Positions 44,175 through 54,516 are shown, counted from the stretch's first letter. The stretch: 64,000 bases of DNA from Phycisphaerae bacterium (GCA_030426385.1 JAUHYI010000002.1:100155-164154); one strand, 5' to 3'. Notes: generated from the sequence alone by a model not told the origin. Program-made: numbers and translations.

Positions 44175-47100
44175 ATGATCAATCGATTGATTGAATACTC
44201 ACTGAAAAACCGCTTACTGATGGCCGTCCTGGCGACACTGGTGATGGCTGGCGGTTGGTGGAGCTACAACAATCTGCCCGTGGACGCGTTTCCGGATGTA
44301 TCGCCGAACCTCGTGCAAATTTTTACAGTGACCGAAGGTTTAGCCCCCGAAGAGGTGGAGTCTTTCGTCACCTACTCAGTGGAAACGGCCATGCTTGGTT
44401 TGCCGGGCGTGGAAAAAATCCGATCGGTTTCCAATTTCGGCTTGTCCGTGGTGAACGTGTATTTCGAAGAAGGCACGGATATTTATTTTTCGCGTCGTCT
44501 GGTGAATGAACGATTACAGCAAGCGCGGGAACAAATCCCCGAAGGATTCGGTGAGCCGGAACTCGGGCCGATTTCTACCGGCATGGGATTGGTGTTGTTT
44601 TACTATCTGCAAGATACCACCGGACAATACACCCTCGAAGAACTACGGACCACGCACGATTGGGTGGTTGCACGCAATCTATCACGCGTGCCTGGCGTGA
44701 CCGAAGTCTTAGGAATTGGTGGGCATGAAAAACAATACCAGGTGGCCATCAATCCCCAGGCTTTGCTGCGCTATGACCTGACCATCGCGGAGGTCATCGA
44801 GCGCGTCGAGGCCAACAACCTCAACGTTGGTGCCCAGTTCATTGAAGAAAACAACGAAGAGCTAGTGGTTCGCTCCGTCGGCTTGGCTCACGAACTGGAT
44901 GACCTGCGCCGCATCGTCGTGAAAACCGACGACGGCCGACCGGTGTATCTGTCCGACATTGCTGAATTGGAAATTGGTGGCGCGATCCGGCGTGGGGTGC
45001 AAACGCGTAACGGCGAAGGCGAAGTCGTTGCCGGCATGGTGATCAAACTGTATGGCACCAATGCTTCGACCGTGATCGAGCTGGTCGAAGCCAAGATCAA
45101 GGAGATCAACGGCATTTTGCCTGATGGCCTACATCTCGTGCCGTACTATCAACAGAAAGACATCGTGGAAGCCTCGGTATCAACCGTGACTGGAGCGTTG
45201 GTGACCGGCGTGGTATTGGTGGCATTGGTGCTATTGATATTCATGGGCGGATTTAGACCGAGCGTGGTCGTCGCTTTGGCGATTCCGTTTTCAGTCTTGT
45301 TTTCATTCATCGCGATGTATTGGTTTGAATTGTCCGCCAACCTGATGTCGTTGGGCGGTCTGGCGATCGCTATCGGCATGATGGTAGATGCGACCATCGT
45401 GATGGTTGAAAACATCGATCGCATGTTGCGCGAATCCGATCCAACTGAATCACGCCTGCACGTGGTCGCTCGCGCCTGTCGAGAAGTCGGCCGACCCATT
45501 GTGTTCGCGATCGCGATCATCATCATCGTGTTTCTGCCGTTGTTTACGTTGCAAGGCGTAGAAGGCAAAACATTTCGACCACTGGCCTACACTGTGGCGC
45601 TGGCGATGTTGGGATCATTGATCTATGCCCTGCTGTTAGCACCGATGCTCGGGTGCCTGATCATGCGCCGACCACGAAGTGCCAAACCGAATGATCAAGT
45701 CGCCGAACAAAACGCCACGCAATCGGCAAATCCCACCCGATCACGCGAGCCGTTTGTGCTGCGTTTGCTGGGGGTGGTGTATCGCCCGTTAGTGCAGTTT
45801 TTTATACGGCAACGATGGGCTGCTGTGACGTTGGCCGTCGTGTTGCTACTCATCGGGGCGATCATCTTTCCTCGGCTCGGTTCCGAGTTCACACCCCGGC
45901 TCAACGAAGGCACCATCGTGGTTCGGTTGACGATGGCACCGTCCATTTCACTCGAAGAAAGTGCACAAAACGCCACTCGGGTAGAACGGCGATTGCTCCA
46001 GGTTCCCGAGGTGATCGAAGTCACCAGTCGCGTGGGCCGAGGCGAAGTCGGTGCTCACGCTGACCCGGTAAATTCCGCGGAGATGTTCGTCATTCTCAAA
46101 CCTAACACGCAATGGCGTCGCCCCAACGATCAAGCATTTCTTGAAACAGAAATCCGTCATGCCGTGGAGGGCCTACCCGGCATCATGGCCAACCTGACCC
46201 AGCCGATCGAAATGGCTGTGGATGAATTGCTTGAAGGCGTCAAAGCGGAACTGGCTGTGAAATTATTCGGCGATGATCTCGAGATTCTCAAAGCCAAAGC
46301 CGATCAGATCGCGGCAACGCTAAGCGATGTCTCCGGCGCAACCGATGTGCAGGTGGATCAAGTCACCGGCACACCGCAGTTGTTGATTCGTCCTGATTTT
46401 GCTGCGATCGCTCGTTATGGCATGAATCTGTCTGACGTACAGCACACGATTCGCGCGGCTGTGGGTGGTCAAAAGGCAGGCCAGGTTTTCGAAGGTGTTC
46501 GTCGATTCGACATCGTGGTGCGTTATGAATCGGAAGCACGCGATTCACGCCAGGCGATCCGTGATATTTTGATTCCCGCATCGAATGGCCTGCGCATTCC
46601 GTTAAGCGAACTGGCGACCATCGAACGCATTACCGGGCCGCGTCAAATCACCCGTGAAGACACGCAGCGTTTTATCACCATTCAAAACAACGTTGTGGAT
46701 CGTGACATCGGCTCGTTTGTTGAAGAAGCCCAACAAGCGATCAGTGATAACGTAGATTTGCCTGCAGGATATTTCACCACATGGGGCGGCTCATTTCGAT
46801 TGCAACAAGAGGCCAACAAGCGGTTGACGTTGGTGGTGCCGATCACGTTGTTGATTATTTTCCTCTTGCTTTACAGCAGTTTCGGCTCGCTTAAAAACAC
46901 CGTGCTCATTCTGTTAAACATTCCTCTGGCATTGGTCGGAGGGATCGTCGGCTTATGGATCAGCGGTGAAAACCTCTCGGTGCCAGCGTCGGTCGGATTC
47001 ATTGCATTGTTCGGCATCGCGCTGGAAAACGGCATGGTACTGGTGACGTATCTCAATCAACTTGTGCAGGAAGGCAAACCCATCGATGAAGCCAGCGCTG

Positions 47101-47348
47101 CTGGGGCATCACTGCGTATTCGCCCGGTGTTGATGACCGCGGTTACCACGGCTTTGGGACTCATTCCATTGTTGATTGCCACGGGCACGGGAAGCGAAGT
47201 GCAAAAACCGCTGGCCATTGTGGTCATCGGGGGCTTAGTAACCTCAACTATTTTGACGTTGCTTGTGGTTCCTGCGCTTTACAAATGGTTTTCGGTCCGT
47301 GTGGATCGAGAAGCGCCAAGTCCATCACTCGTTGTTGCGAAAGGTTAA
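44175..47348 (+). CDS. Heavy-metal efflux RND transporter (CzcA/CusA family)
   Basis: The protein has 1057 residues, normal for the family, with twelve predicted transmembrane segments and two large periplasmic loops. Family marks are LPVDAFPDVSPNLVQIFTV, TGMGLVLFYYL, LGGLAIAIGMMVDATIVMVE in segment 4, GVEGKTFRPLAYTVALAM, and ALFGIALENGMVLVTYLNQL in segment 10. The segment 4 motif resembles the A-I-G...V-D-A type of the copper/silver (CusA) group more than the DFG type of CzcA. The His-rich adaptor would fit divalent metal, so the substrate stays open. Proton-coupled export from cytoplasm or periplasm is expected. Confidence 0.94.
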   Translation: MINRLIEYSLKNRLLMAVLATLVMAGGWWSYNNLPVDAFPDVSPNLVQIFTVTEGLAPEEVESFVTYSVETAMLGLPGVEKIRSVSNFGLSVVNVYFEEGTDIYFSRRLVNERLQQAREQIPEGFGEPELGPISTGMGLVLFYYLQDTTGQYTLEELRTTHDWVVARNLSRVPGVTEVLGIGGHEKQYQVAINPQALLRYDLTIAEVIERVEANNLNVGAQFIEENNEELVVRSVGLAHELDDLRRIVVKTDDGRPVYLSDIAELEIGGAIRRGVQTRNGEGEVVAGMVIKLYGTNASTVIELVEAKIKEINGILPDGLHLVPYYQQKDIVEASVSTVTGALVTGVVLVALVLLIFMGGFRPSVVVALAIPFSVLFSFIAMYWFELSANLMSLGGLAIAIGMMVDATIVMVENIDRMLRESDPTESRLHVVARACREVGRPIVFAIAIIIIVFLPLFTLQGVEGKTFRPLAYTVALAMLGSLIYALLLAPMLGCLIMRRPRSAKPNDQVAEQNATQSANPTRSREPFVLRLLGVVYRPLVQFFIRQRWAAVTLAVVLLLIGAIIFPRLGSEFTPRLNEGTIVVRLTMAPSISLEESAQNATRVERRLLQVPEVIEVTSRVGRGEVGAHADPVNSAEMFVILKPNTQWRRPNDQAFLETEIRHAVEGLPGIMANLTQPIEMAVDELLEGVKAELAVKLFGDDLEILKAKADQIAATLSDVSGATDVQVDQVTGTPQLLIRPDFAAIARYGMNLSDVQHTIRAAVGGQKAGQVFEGVRRFDIVVRYESEARDSRQAIRDILIPASNGLRIPLSELATIERITGPRQITREDTQRFITIQNNVVDRDIGSFVEEAQQAISDNVDLPAGYFTTWGGSFRLQQEANKRLTLVVPITLLIIFLLLYSSFGSLKNTVLILLNIPLALVGGIVGLWISGENLSVPASVGFIALFGIALENGMVLVTYLNQLVQEGKPIDEASAAGASLRIRPVLMTAVTTALGLIPLLIATGTGSEVQKPLAIVVIGGLVTSTILTLLVVPALYKWFSVRVDREAPSPSLVVAKG

Positions 47349-47358
47349 AGGGTAACTC

Positions 47359-47682
47359 ATGAAAAAAATCGAAGCGTACGTCAAATCGCATCGCTTGGAT
47401 CAAGTCGCCACAGCATTGCACCATGTCGAAGGATTGACAGGCATGACATCCACACCGGCACGCGGGTTTGGGCGTGGACGAAAAACCACACACACGTCCG
47501 ACGACTGGCATGAGGTTGTCCGCATTGACGTGTTCTGTGCTGACGATCAGGCGACCAAGTGCGTCGAAGCCATCCGTCAAGCTGCTCACACGGGGTTGCG
47601 CGGCGACGGAAAAATTTACGTGCTTCCCGTCGAGGAAGCTATTCGTATCAGCACTGGCGAACGTGGCCAGAGCGCTGTTTGA
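47359..47682 (+). CDS. P-II-like signalling protein of metal-efflux cluster
   Basis: The protein has 107 residues and the P-II ferredoxin-like fold: KKIEAYVKSHRLDQVATALHHV at the start, TSTPARGFGRGRKTT where the T loop begins, VVRIDVFCADDQATKCVEAI, then GLRGDGKIYVLPVEEAIRI, as in GlnB. The uridylylated Tyr of GlnB is absent from the short T loop. Similar P-II relatives are often encoded right after CzcA-type pumps and are thought to sense metal or nucleotide. It starts ten bases after the pump gene and so belongs to the operon. Confidence 0.92.
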   Translation: MKKIEAYVKSHRLDQVATALHHVEGLTGMTSTPARGFGRGRKTTHTSDDWHEVVRIDVFCADDQATKCVEAIRQAAHTGLRGDGKIYVLPVEEAIRISTGERGQSAV

Positions 47683-47716
47683 TTTCCATGTTTTTCTTTT
47701 TTAAGGAGCTTGTCAC

Positions 47717-48136
47717 ATGACAAAGCAAATCACCCTCTCGTTTGGTTGTCTGAGTATGATTTTAATGACGCTGGCTGGATGTTCATCGACCTCAATCAAT
47801 ATGGTCGACGCCGGTACTGTGCAACTGGATGTGGTCGAGACCCATCCCATCGCGGTCTCCAATGTCAAAGTGCGTCACAACGGCGAAAACATCAGCGTTT
47901 TCGGCCGAGTGCATCGATGGGGACAGCCGACTCTTGCCATACCTGGCCATGTGGACATCAGCTTCATTGCCCCCAACGGTGACGTTATCGTGGAACGACA
48001 AGTGAATTACATGACGCGCCGTGCCACACGTCATTCGCGGAATGGCTATTTCGCGGAACGATTTAATCTGGACATCCCGGATGACACGACGATCCGTGTG
48101 GTGCATCACCATGGCGATCACAATGCGTCCAAGTGA
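47717..48136 (+). CDS. Small lipoprotein of the metal-efflux cluster
   Basis: The protein has 139 residues. The N-terminus MTKQITLSFGCLSMILMTLAGC is a lipoprotein signal with lipobox LAGC. The rest is beta-rich (VSNVKVRHNGENISVFGRVHRW; IPGHVDISFIAPNGDVIVERQ) and ends in HHHGDHNASK, a His-rich tail that might bind metal. AAGGAG precedes the ATG by 10 bases. It is the last plus-strand gene before a strong terminator. Family not recognised. Confidence 0.75.
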   Translation: MTKQITLSFGCLSMILMTLAGCSSTSINMVDAGTVQLDVVETHPIAVSNVKVRHNGENISVFGRVHRWGQPTLAIPGHVDISFIAPNGDVIVERQVNYMTRRATRHSRNGYFAERFNLDIPDDTTIRVVHHHGDHNASK

Positions 48137-48231
48137 TGATACATGATCCGAGGTTTCAACATGATGTTCAGCCTCAAGTCGACCGCATGTTAAATTACAA
48201 ACTATAAAATCATGTCTTAACGATATCATTC

Positions 48232-48267
48232 AACCGGCTTGTCTGAAAAGCAAGTCGGTTGTTTTTA
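48232..48267. terminator. Terminator between convergent genes
   Basis: AACCGGCTTG pairs with CAAGTCGGTT (one G-T pair) around a nine-base loop and is followed by GTTTTTA. It stands at the end of the plus-strand metal operon. It may also stop transcription of the convergent permease gene, whose stop is 7 bases away. Confidence 0.85.
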
Positions 48268-48273
48268 TAGACC

Positions 48274-49377
48274 TTATCGGTGCTGAATCATCTTGCGCCG
48301 TAGCCATTGCCACAGATGCCAGCCGGTCATACTCCCAAGAATAATCAATGCCGCAATGGCAACCCACTGCGGAATCAATTCATTATGATCCTCCACCTGT
48401 GCAAGCACGGCAATATCCCAGAATCGCACCAACCAATCGATGAATAACCCGCAAGCAACAGCGGCACTACACGCGCCGATCAGATAGGCTGCGCAAACTC
48501 GGTTACCCATTTCACGTCGAATGATCCCGATGCTTCCCAAATTGGTAGCTGGCCCGGCCAAAAGAAAAACCAACACCGTGCCCGGGCTGACACCAGCCAA
48601 GAGCATCGCCGCGGCCACGGGCGTCGATGCTGTCGCACAAATATACATGGGAACACCAATCAACAGCATGCCCAACATCGCAGGCAATCCACTGCCCCAT
48701 TTCACCATCGCATCAGGCGGCACAAAAGTTTGAATCATCGCCGCAAGCACCAACCCGAGGATCAGCCAGAATGCAATGTCAGCATACAAATCACCTACGG
48801 CATAACGAACCACTTGATAGGCTTGCCGCTTCCATGACGTCTTCACCGTTGTCTTCTCATGATCCTCGGAAGGCCCGTTCTTTCCGCAAGCCTGATCACC
48901 ACAACAATGCGCCCCATCGTCGTCTATTGTTAATGATGCCACGTGATTGGATTGACTGGATTGATCGCGACCTCGAACCATCCACCACGTTAAAACCCCA
49001 GCCCAGATCGCGCTGAATATTGCTGCCACCGGCCGCACCACAGTCATGAACGGCCCGAGCATCGCATACGTCAGGGCAATCGAATCCGCTCCGTTTTCAG
49101 GCGTCGCCACCAAAAACGAAACCGTGGCTTCTTTCGAAGCGCCTGCACGTCGCAGCGTCACAGCCGCGGGGATAACACTGCACGAACACAACGGCAACGG
49201 TGTCCCCAGCAATGCGGCATTCACAATTGATCGCAAACCATGCCCACCCACCCATCGCCGCAACAAATCGGCAGGCATCCATACCTTGATCATGCCCGAA
49301 ATGACCAGCCCAAATAACAGCCACGGTGACGCCTCGAGCGCCACGGCCCACAGATGAATCATAAAACGTTCGACCAT
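48274..49377 (-). CDS. Permease, SO_0444-like Cu/Zn efflux family
   Basis: The protein has 367 residues from ATG 49377 (an upstream TTG at 49398 is possible). It has about eight to ten hydrophobic segments and the family block ALLGTPLPLCSCSVIPAAV, then LRRAGASKEATVSFLVATPENG, repeated in a second half as GVPMYICATASTPVAAAMLLAG. A cytoplasmic loop carries DDDGAHCCGDQACGKNG, likely to bind metal. Members are annotated as copper/zinc efflux permeases. It converges on the RND operon and probably shares its physiological role. Confidence 0.88.
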   Translation of the reverse strand: MVERFMIHLWAVALEASPWLLFGLVISGMIKVWMPADLLRRWVGGHGLRSIVNAALLGTPLPLCSCSVIPAAVTLRRAGASKEATVSFLVATPENGADSIALTYAMLGPFMTVVRPVAAIFSAIWAGVLTWWMVRGRDQSSQSNHVASLTIDDDGAHCCGDQACGKNGPSEDHEKTTVKTSWKRQAYQVVRYAVGDLYADIAFWLILGLVLAAMIQTFVPPDAMVKWGSGLPAMLGMLLIGVPMYICATASTPVAAAMLLAGVSPGTVLVFLLAGPATNLGSIGIIRREMGNRVCAAYLIGACSAAVACGLFIDWLVRFWDIAVLAQVEDHNELIPQWVAIAALIILGSMTGWHLWQWLRRKMIQHR

Positions 49378-49467
49378 AGCCACATCATAGACCAACAAGA
49401 ATTCGAACGCCTGATGGGCGGCACTTCACCCTGTTGGAAAATCGCGAAATTGCAATTGCCATTGCAA

Positions 49468-49495
49468 CGGCAAACGGCAAACGGCAAACGGCAAA
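49468..49495 (+). repeat. Four copies of a 7-bp tandem repeat
   Basis: CGGCAAA occurs four times in a row in the gap between the permease start and the ADP-ribosylglycohydrolase stop. No gene covers it. It looks like a slippage repeat. Confidence 0.85.
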
Positions 49496-49612
49496 GCATC
49501 GATGATGTTGGCCGATCCGCGAGTGGATATCGTTCCGTGATGTGAATCTTATTTTGTTCGCCGCAAGCTATGGCTAAGGGCGTGCGAACCAAACGGCTTA
49601 ACCTACTTGCGT

Positions 49613-51124
49613 TCACTTATCCGTGAACGTTACACCCAACAAATTGTCGCCATCGATATTTCCTATCGCCACGAATAGGTCCAGGGGTGCTCGACAACCA
49701 ATCAAGCGAATCTGTAACAAATGCGAGCGGCCTGCTTCCAGATTGATCGGCACACAGCCCCCACCTTCAACACGATGAAACGCAGGGACAATTGGACGGC
49801 GTCCGTAATATTGATGCACTCGTTTGCCATCCCACCAAGCCGCCAATCCCGCCTGACTACACAGCATCAGAATGCCGTCTGCCTGCTGGGGTGAACTCAC
49901 ATACGTTTGTAAAAACAAGACGCTGTTTTCATCGTGGCAATATTCTGACAGATCCATGCAGACCCCAGGAAATGAAACCACCTGCGCACGCTTATCAATA
50001 CGCACATCAGATGGCGCCTCAGCATGGCCACCCATTTCTGAATCCGACTTCCCGCAAATCACCCAGACGTTGCCATCATCGATCGTATCAACAGGCTCAC
50101 CAGGCATGACAGGCAATGTCTTTTCATCAATCTGTTCCAGCAGCCGACTCGATAGCGCTGCGGTTCGCGATGTCAGTTCATGCAATGTCACGGGAACGGG
50201 CAAACATTTGAGGTAGTCGCTGGCAACAATCGTTTCCCCCAAAGGCTCACGCCATCGCGACGGGATCGATTCACTGCCGTGGAGTATGCCGAATGTCGCG
50301 GCACAGGTAGCACCCGTACAGTCGGCATCCTCACCGCAGTTCACGGCCAGCAGCAACGACCGTTCGAAATCATCTTCACCCCATAGCAACCCATAGAAAA
50401 CGAAAGCCATGTTCATCACACAGTCGGTGAAACTGTGGCTGATTACATGACGGTTGATCCACGTGATCGCCTCTTGGGATGATTCATCTGCCTTACGCAT
50501 CGACAACAACTTGTTGATCATCTGAGCAAATTTCGATTCGCCAGGCACTAGCTGCAAGCCGACCGTGATCGCATCAATCAAATCTGAACTTGCAAACGCT
50601 GCGCTCTGACAGGCGGCAAGAAAAACTTCGGCCCACACCCCTTCACCAGCGTGATCGACCGAGGCATCAAGCCATGCAAAATGAGCGGCCCACTGCGGAC
50701 GTCCGGGAAACAGGCACGCCCATATTTCTGCACGAATCACCGCTCCCATTCCCGCGCCAAACCAATTGTTATGCACACCGCTAAGTGGTGGCGCAATCCC
50801 GCGTCGCAGATTCCAACGAGCAATACCATACTCATCCGCTGTGCATTTCTGGTATTTCAACCAGGCTTGGCCCAGAATGTCGTGGTTCAAATCCCAGCCA
50901 TGTTCCTCGGCTAACACCAGCCAAAGCAACTGCAAATCCAAATCATCATTCGCCACCGCTTGCGATGGAACCGGATCATAAAACGTCAGCGCCAACGGAC
51001 CCGGTACGCCTTCATATGGCATCCCCAATGTGCCCCCAATATTTTTCCCCTGCCAACAGGCACGGACTTTATCGAGATATTCCTCGGTTTGAATTGGCAT
51101 GGCCGTGGCATTGTTCCCTGACAT
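49613..51124 (-). CDS. ADP-ribosylglycohydrolase-family protein with extra C-domain
   Basis: The protein has 503 residues. Residues 1-310 have the helical ADP-ribosylglycohydrolase fold: KVRACWQGKNIGGTLGMPYEG, VANDDLDLQLLWL for the first metal site, and LLAVNCGEDADCTGATCAATFG for the second. The C-terminal 180 residues form a beta-rich domain (LSEYCHDENSVLFLQTYVSS; AGLAAWWDGKRVHQYYGR) that may bind carbohydrate. In Planctomycetota such enlarged family members lie in glycan-use clusters and may act on glycosides rather than ADP-ribose. The start is ATG 51124; the earlier codon at 51136 is TTG. Confidence 0.88.
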   Translation of the reverse strand: MSGNNATAMPIQTEEYLDKVRACWQGKNIGGTLGMPYEGVPGPLALTFYDPVPSQAVANDDLDLQLLWLVLAEEHGWDLNHDILGQAWLKYQKCTADEYGIARWNLRRGIAPPLSGVHNNWFGAGMGAVIRAEIWACLFPGRPQWAAHFAWLDASVDHAGEGVWAEVFLAACQSAAFASSDLIDAITVGLQLVPGESKFAQMINKLLSMRKADESSQEAITWINRHVISHSFTDCVMNMAFVFYGLLWGEDDFERSLLLAVNCGEDADCTGATCAATFGILHGSESIPSRWREPLGETIVASDYLKCLPVPVTLHELTSRTAALSSRLLEQIDEKTLPVMPGEPVDTIDDGNVWVICGKSDSEMGGHAEAPSDVRIDKRAQVVSFPGVCMDLSEYCHDENSVLFLQTYVSSPQQADGILMLCSQAGLAAWWDGKRVHQYYGRRPIVPAFHRVEGGGCVPINLEAGRSHLLQIRLIGCRAPLDLFVAIGNIDGDNLLGVTFTDK

Positions 51125-51331
51125 ATAGTTTCTCAACCTTTAAAACGAAAAACGAAAAACGATGATCGCATTCAATCCCTCACACATGATAGCATTTCAC
51201 GCATTAACCACGCGGATTGTACGCCAGGCCATCTTGCCAGTCCCAACCCACGCACCGACCCCATCACACCGCCCCCATCACGCATGCCATGTCATGCCAT
51301 ACCATGTCTTGCCACCCTCACCGTGCAACAT

Positions 51332-54163
51332 TTATTCATGCGTGATCTTGTAACAGCGCATCTGGTACGGCTTAAAATCATCCCGCACAACTTGGTTGTC
51401 GTGTGAAACCTCAGCTTCAGTATCAAACAGGTATTGCACCTTGTCGCCCGAATTCAAACCCACTGAAGACAGATCAAACAACACCTTTTCCGAAGTCGGA
51501 TAAGGATTCACCGCGAGGAGATAGGTCTCTCCATTGTATTCTTTACAAACAAAGTCGATCTTTTCGTTATCTGATCTGATGGCTTTCACCTCATCGCTAA
51601 CGAGAATCGGCGTGAGTGTTTGGATTTGTGCGCCTATTTCAATCTGCCTCTGCCATGTCTCCTGGGTCAACGCAAGCTCTCGGTAATAAATAATCCCTCT
51701 GGCACCATTGATCAACGCTTCATATGTTTGCGCGGTAAGTTCATCCGCAGTCACACTTCGCCAAACCGTGTGAACATTAGAAAACGACTGGAGAAAGAAC
51801 CACAACGGAATATCACGCGCTCCGGCCAGTTCTGCCGCAGTCCGTGCCACGTCACCAATATCTTTCATCGTTGATCCGTCAAACTCAACCGGGTAACGAT
51901 CCACACAAATAATGTCACCCGGCAACCCACCGATCTGTGATCCTAAACCCGTTGGCGTGACATTGATAAATGCCGGCCGTGTGGGATCGAGTTCTTTAGC
52001 AAATTCGACCGCACGCCGAACGATCTTCGGGTTTTCGTGAGGCTCGTCCAACACAATCCAGGCAATAATGCTATCCACGTTTTTAAAATTGGAAATCGCA
52101 TGCTCTATCACCGTCAGGTTTTCGTTGGAGACGCTACCCTGGCGATGCACACGATAGACAACCTTGATGCCGTATTCGCTAGCCAATTCCAGCGATTGGC
52201 GGATATCCTCAATCGAATGCAATTGAAATTTTTTCTGTCGCCCCACAAACTCGAGAAGATTCATATTCGCCTGCTTCATGGCGCCATACACCTCATGGCC
52301 AGGCAATTCATTCACATTCCAATCGATCCCATAAGCAAGGTAAGGCTCGCCATCAACCTCTAACGTTGGAAGGTGATAGCTGCGACGGGTTTCGTCCTCA
52401 CCCACCTCCGCATGCGATTTCCACTTGGATGTCACTTCAACAGGAAACGGCAATAACACGCCCCAATAACCCGCATTATGAAAACTTGTCGAATAGGTCG
52501 GCGACCAACAGGAATATTCCTGCGTTGCCTGATTGGTGCGGCAGATGTTAAATTTCCACTCTCCCAGGTCGAACTCAGACAAGTCAAACATCTCAAACGG
52601 CAGGACCACTTCCGCGACCCATCGATCTTCGAATCGGGTTGTCGCAACTTGCCAGTCACCATTCCAGGACGAGTCATCCATCACCGAGTCATACTGCGCC
52701 CCTGTGATACTTACGCCGAGATGATAGTCATGCTGACGATTCGACGGATTAATGAACAACTCGAGCGAATCATCCGTCCACACAAAGCCGTCTCTGTGAT
52801 CAATTTTACCCTTCGCCTCGGACATGTTGCGATCGTAACAAGTGACTGAAATATAAATATTTTCATCATCACTCACCATACGAACCACCGTATCATCGGA
52901 CGTATCTTTTCCGCTTTTGGTAACCATTTTTAAGGGGACAACGTTCTTCCACATCGATTCGTTAAGTTTGCCATCAAGCACAAACTCAGCATTATCAACA
53001 TAAGCAACTTCCACGGCCGGTACATCAGCGACCCCACTGTCCTCACTTCTGAGCGTATCTTCAGATGACACTTGATATGGCGTTGCGATTTCGCCCGACT
53101 CAAGTTGAACCGCATCAACCCAGAGCACGCCTTCCGATTGCGATGCAATGCCGATCAAACCTCTGCCTGTGTCCAAGGCTGGTATTTTCATTTCGTACCG
53201 CGCCCATTCTTGGGACACGATCACATCGAGCGAATGCTCGCTACCCCGCCAATTCATATAGTTAAGTCGAACAGGGAAACGATCTTGATCGGCGCGCAGA
53301 TACAAAGACACCACATGCTTTTCACCAGGCTGTGGATACAACATCGTTGTCCATACACGTTGCATCCCATCCACACGCATGCAGTAGTTGCCATGAAAAG
53401 GATTTTCGGTGCGCCTGCCCCACCGCTGCCACAATTCATCACGATGGGTTATCCAGTATTTGTCATGAAGCCCCCAGAGCGCCATCCCCCAATAGTCGGG
53501 AATACTCGACGATGAGGCGTATTCAAAACTACTGTTATTGATCACGTTTGGGCTGGAAACATCCGTAGCATTCGGCAACGCAGAAGCCCTGATATTTCTA
53601 AATGCTGACTTCGCTTGATGGGTGCGTAGCTGGATCTTTCCCGTAAAATCATCGTGTGGCACATTAACAATGTGTTTGCCGTCAATATAGACCTGCGTGA
53701 TTGTGCCGCGACGATTAATCTGCAAGCGATGCCACGTGTTTTTTTCCAGGGCTACCTTGACCGCCTCTAATTGGCCTCGTGACTTGTACAAACATATTTC
53801 TTCGTGACTGCCGATGTAAATCTGTACCGGATCGCCCCCGTCCTTATTCTGCAATTGAATTCCCGCAACACCCGATCGATGCGGGGCATCCAGAATCCGA
53901 ATGTCGCAGGAAAATTCATACGCAGACCATGCCTCACTGCCTGCGATTATCGCGCTGGCAAGCCCACCTTTTTCACTGGCATCCTGTACCAGCGTACCCT
54001 CGACAATCTTAGAATTGACTGCCGTTTCAAATATATCCTGATCGAGTCGGTGGCCGATTGTTGCCGTATCAAGATAAACCACAGGTTCAGCCGCCCCAAC
54101 TTCACCTATGATGATAAGCAAGAGAATGCTTATCCCAAACATCGACTTCAAATTCCGATTCAT
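51332..54163 (-). CDS. Secreted multidomain glycosidase-like protein (LamG-like, CBM9-like, TIM barrel)
   Basis: The protein has 943 residues from ATG 54163 (AGGAAA seven bases upstream) and starts with a signal peptide (KSMFGISILLLIIIGEVGAA). Residues 25-190 resemble a DUF1080/LamG-type jelly roll (AWSAYEFSCDIRILD; NTWHRLQINRRGTITQVYIDG). Residues 200-360 look like a second beta-sandwich. Residues 385-575 resemble CBM9 (LDGKLNESMWKNVVPL; FVWTDDSLELFINPSN; RFEDRWVAEVVLPFEMF). The rest is a glycosidase-type TIM barrel (YLAYGIDWNVNELPGHEVYG; IIAWIVLDEPHENP with the probable acid Glu) and a small beta domain at the end. It probably acts on an extracellular polysaccharide. Confidence 0.83.
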   Translation of the reverse strand: MNRNLKSMFGISILLLIIIGEVGAAEPVVYLDTATIGHRLDQDIFETAVNSKIVEGTLVQDASEKGGLASAIIAGSEAWSAYEFSCDIRILDAPHRSGVAGIQLQNKDGGDPVQIYIGSHEEICLYKSRGQLEAVKVALEKNTWHRLQINRRGTITQVYIDGKHIVNVPHDDFTGKIQLRTHQAKSAFRNIRASALPNATDVSSPNVINNSSFEYASSSSIPDYWGMALWGLHDKYWITHRDELWQRWGRRTENPFHGNYCMRVDGMQRVWTTMLYPQPGEKHVVSLYLRADQDRFPVRLNYMNWRGSEHSLDVIVSQEWARYEMKIPALDTGRGLIGIASQSEGVLWVDAVQLESGEIATPYQVSSEDTLRSEDSGVADVPAVEVAYVDNAEFVLDGKLNESMWKNVVPLKMVTKSGKDTSDDTVVRMVSDDENIYISVTCYDRNMSEAKGKIDHRDGFVWTDDSLELFINPSNRQHDYHLGVSITGAQYDSVMDDSSWNGDWQVATTRFEDRWVAEVVLPFEMFDLSEFDLGEWKFNICRTNQATQEYSCWSPTYSTSFHNAGYWGVLLPFPVEVTSKWKSHAEVGEDETRRSYHLPTLEVDGEPYLAYGIDWNVNELPGHEVYGAMKQANMNLLEFVGRQKKFQLHSIEDIRQSLELASEYGIKVVYRVHRQGSVSNENLTVIEHAISNFKNVDSIIAWIVLDEPHENPKIVRRAVEFAKELDPTRPAFINVTPTGLGSQIGGLPGDIICVDRYPVEFDGSTMKDIGDVARTAAELAGARDIPLWFFLQSFSNVHTVWRSVTADELTAQTYEALINGARGIIYYRELALTQETWQRQIEIGAQIQTLTPILVSDEVKAIRSDNEKIDFVCKEYNGETYLLAVNPYPTSEKVLFDLSSVGLNSGDKVQYLFDTEAEVSHDNQVVRDDFKPYQMRCYKITHE

Positions 54164-54516
54164 GCTGTTTCCTTTTATTTCGGCCGATTTATTACAGCCG
54201 TTTATGATCGGCCGAATCACTTTTCAAACAACCTGGCGCGTGTCACGTATCGACAGCCCCAGCGCGTATGACTAAGACCAATCCCGTTAAAAATTCGCGC
54301 GTTCTAAAAATTCCATCACCCCCCCATCACCCCCCATTCCCCCCCACCCCTCTCCCCCGGTACAAACCCCCGGTATTCACCGGGGGCTATAACGAATCAG
54401 AGCGCGAGTATTTTTTGCCATTCGTATAACCCTACAACTCACGCCGCAGGTCATACTTCGAAATTTCATGTTGCGTAAATAAAGTGACCGAAGCCGCACC
54501 AAAACTCCGCAGTGAT
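54164..54516. other. C-rich intergenic stretch with strong hairpin
   Basis: No gene is seen here. C runs fill 54308-54360. At 54367-54386 CCCCCGGT-ATTC-ACCGGGGG is a perfect 8-bp hairpin. On the minus strand it is followed by TTTGTA, so it may terminate the pseudopilin transcript 130 bases after its stop. Confidence 0.6.

Noticed and set aside
48512..49016. Plus- and minus-strand alternative frames in the permease gene
   Set aside because: The permease frame has repeated transmembrane and CSCSVIP-type motifs; the others are shadows.
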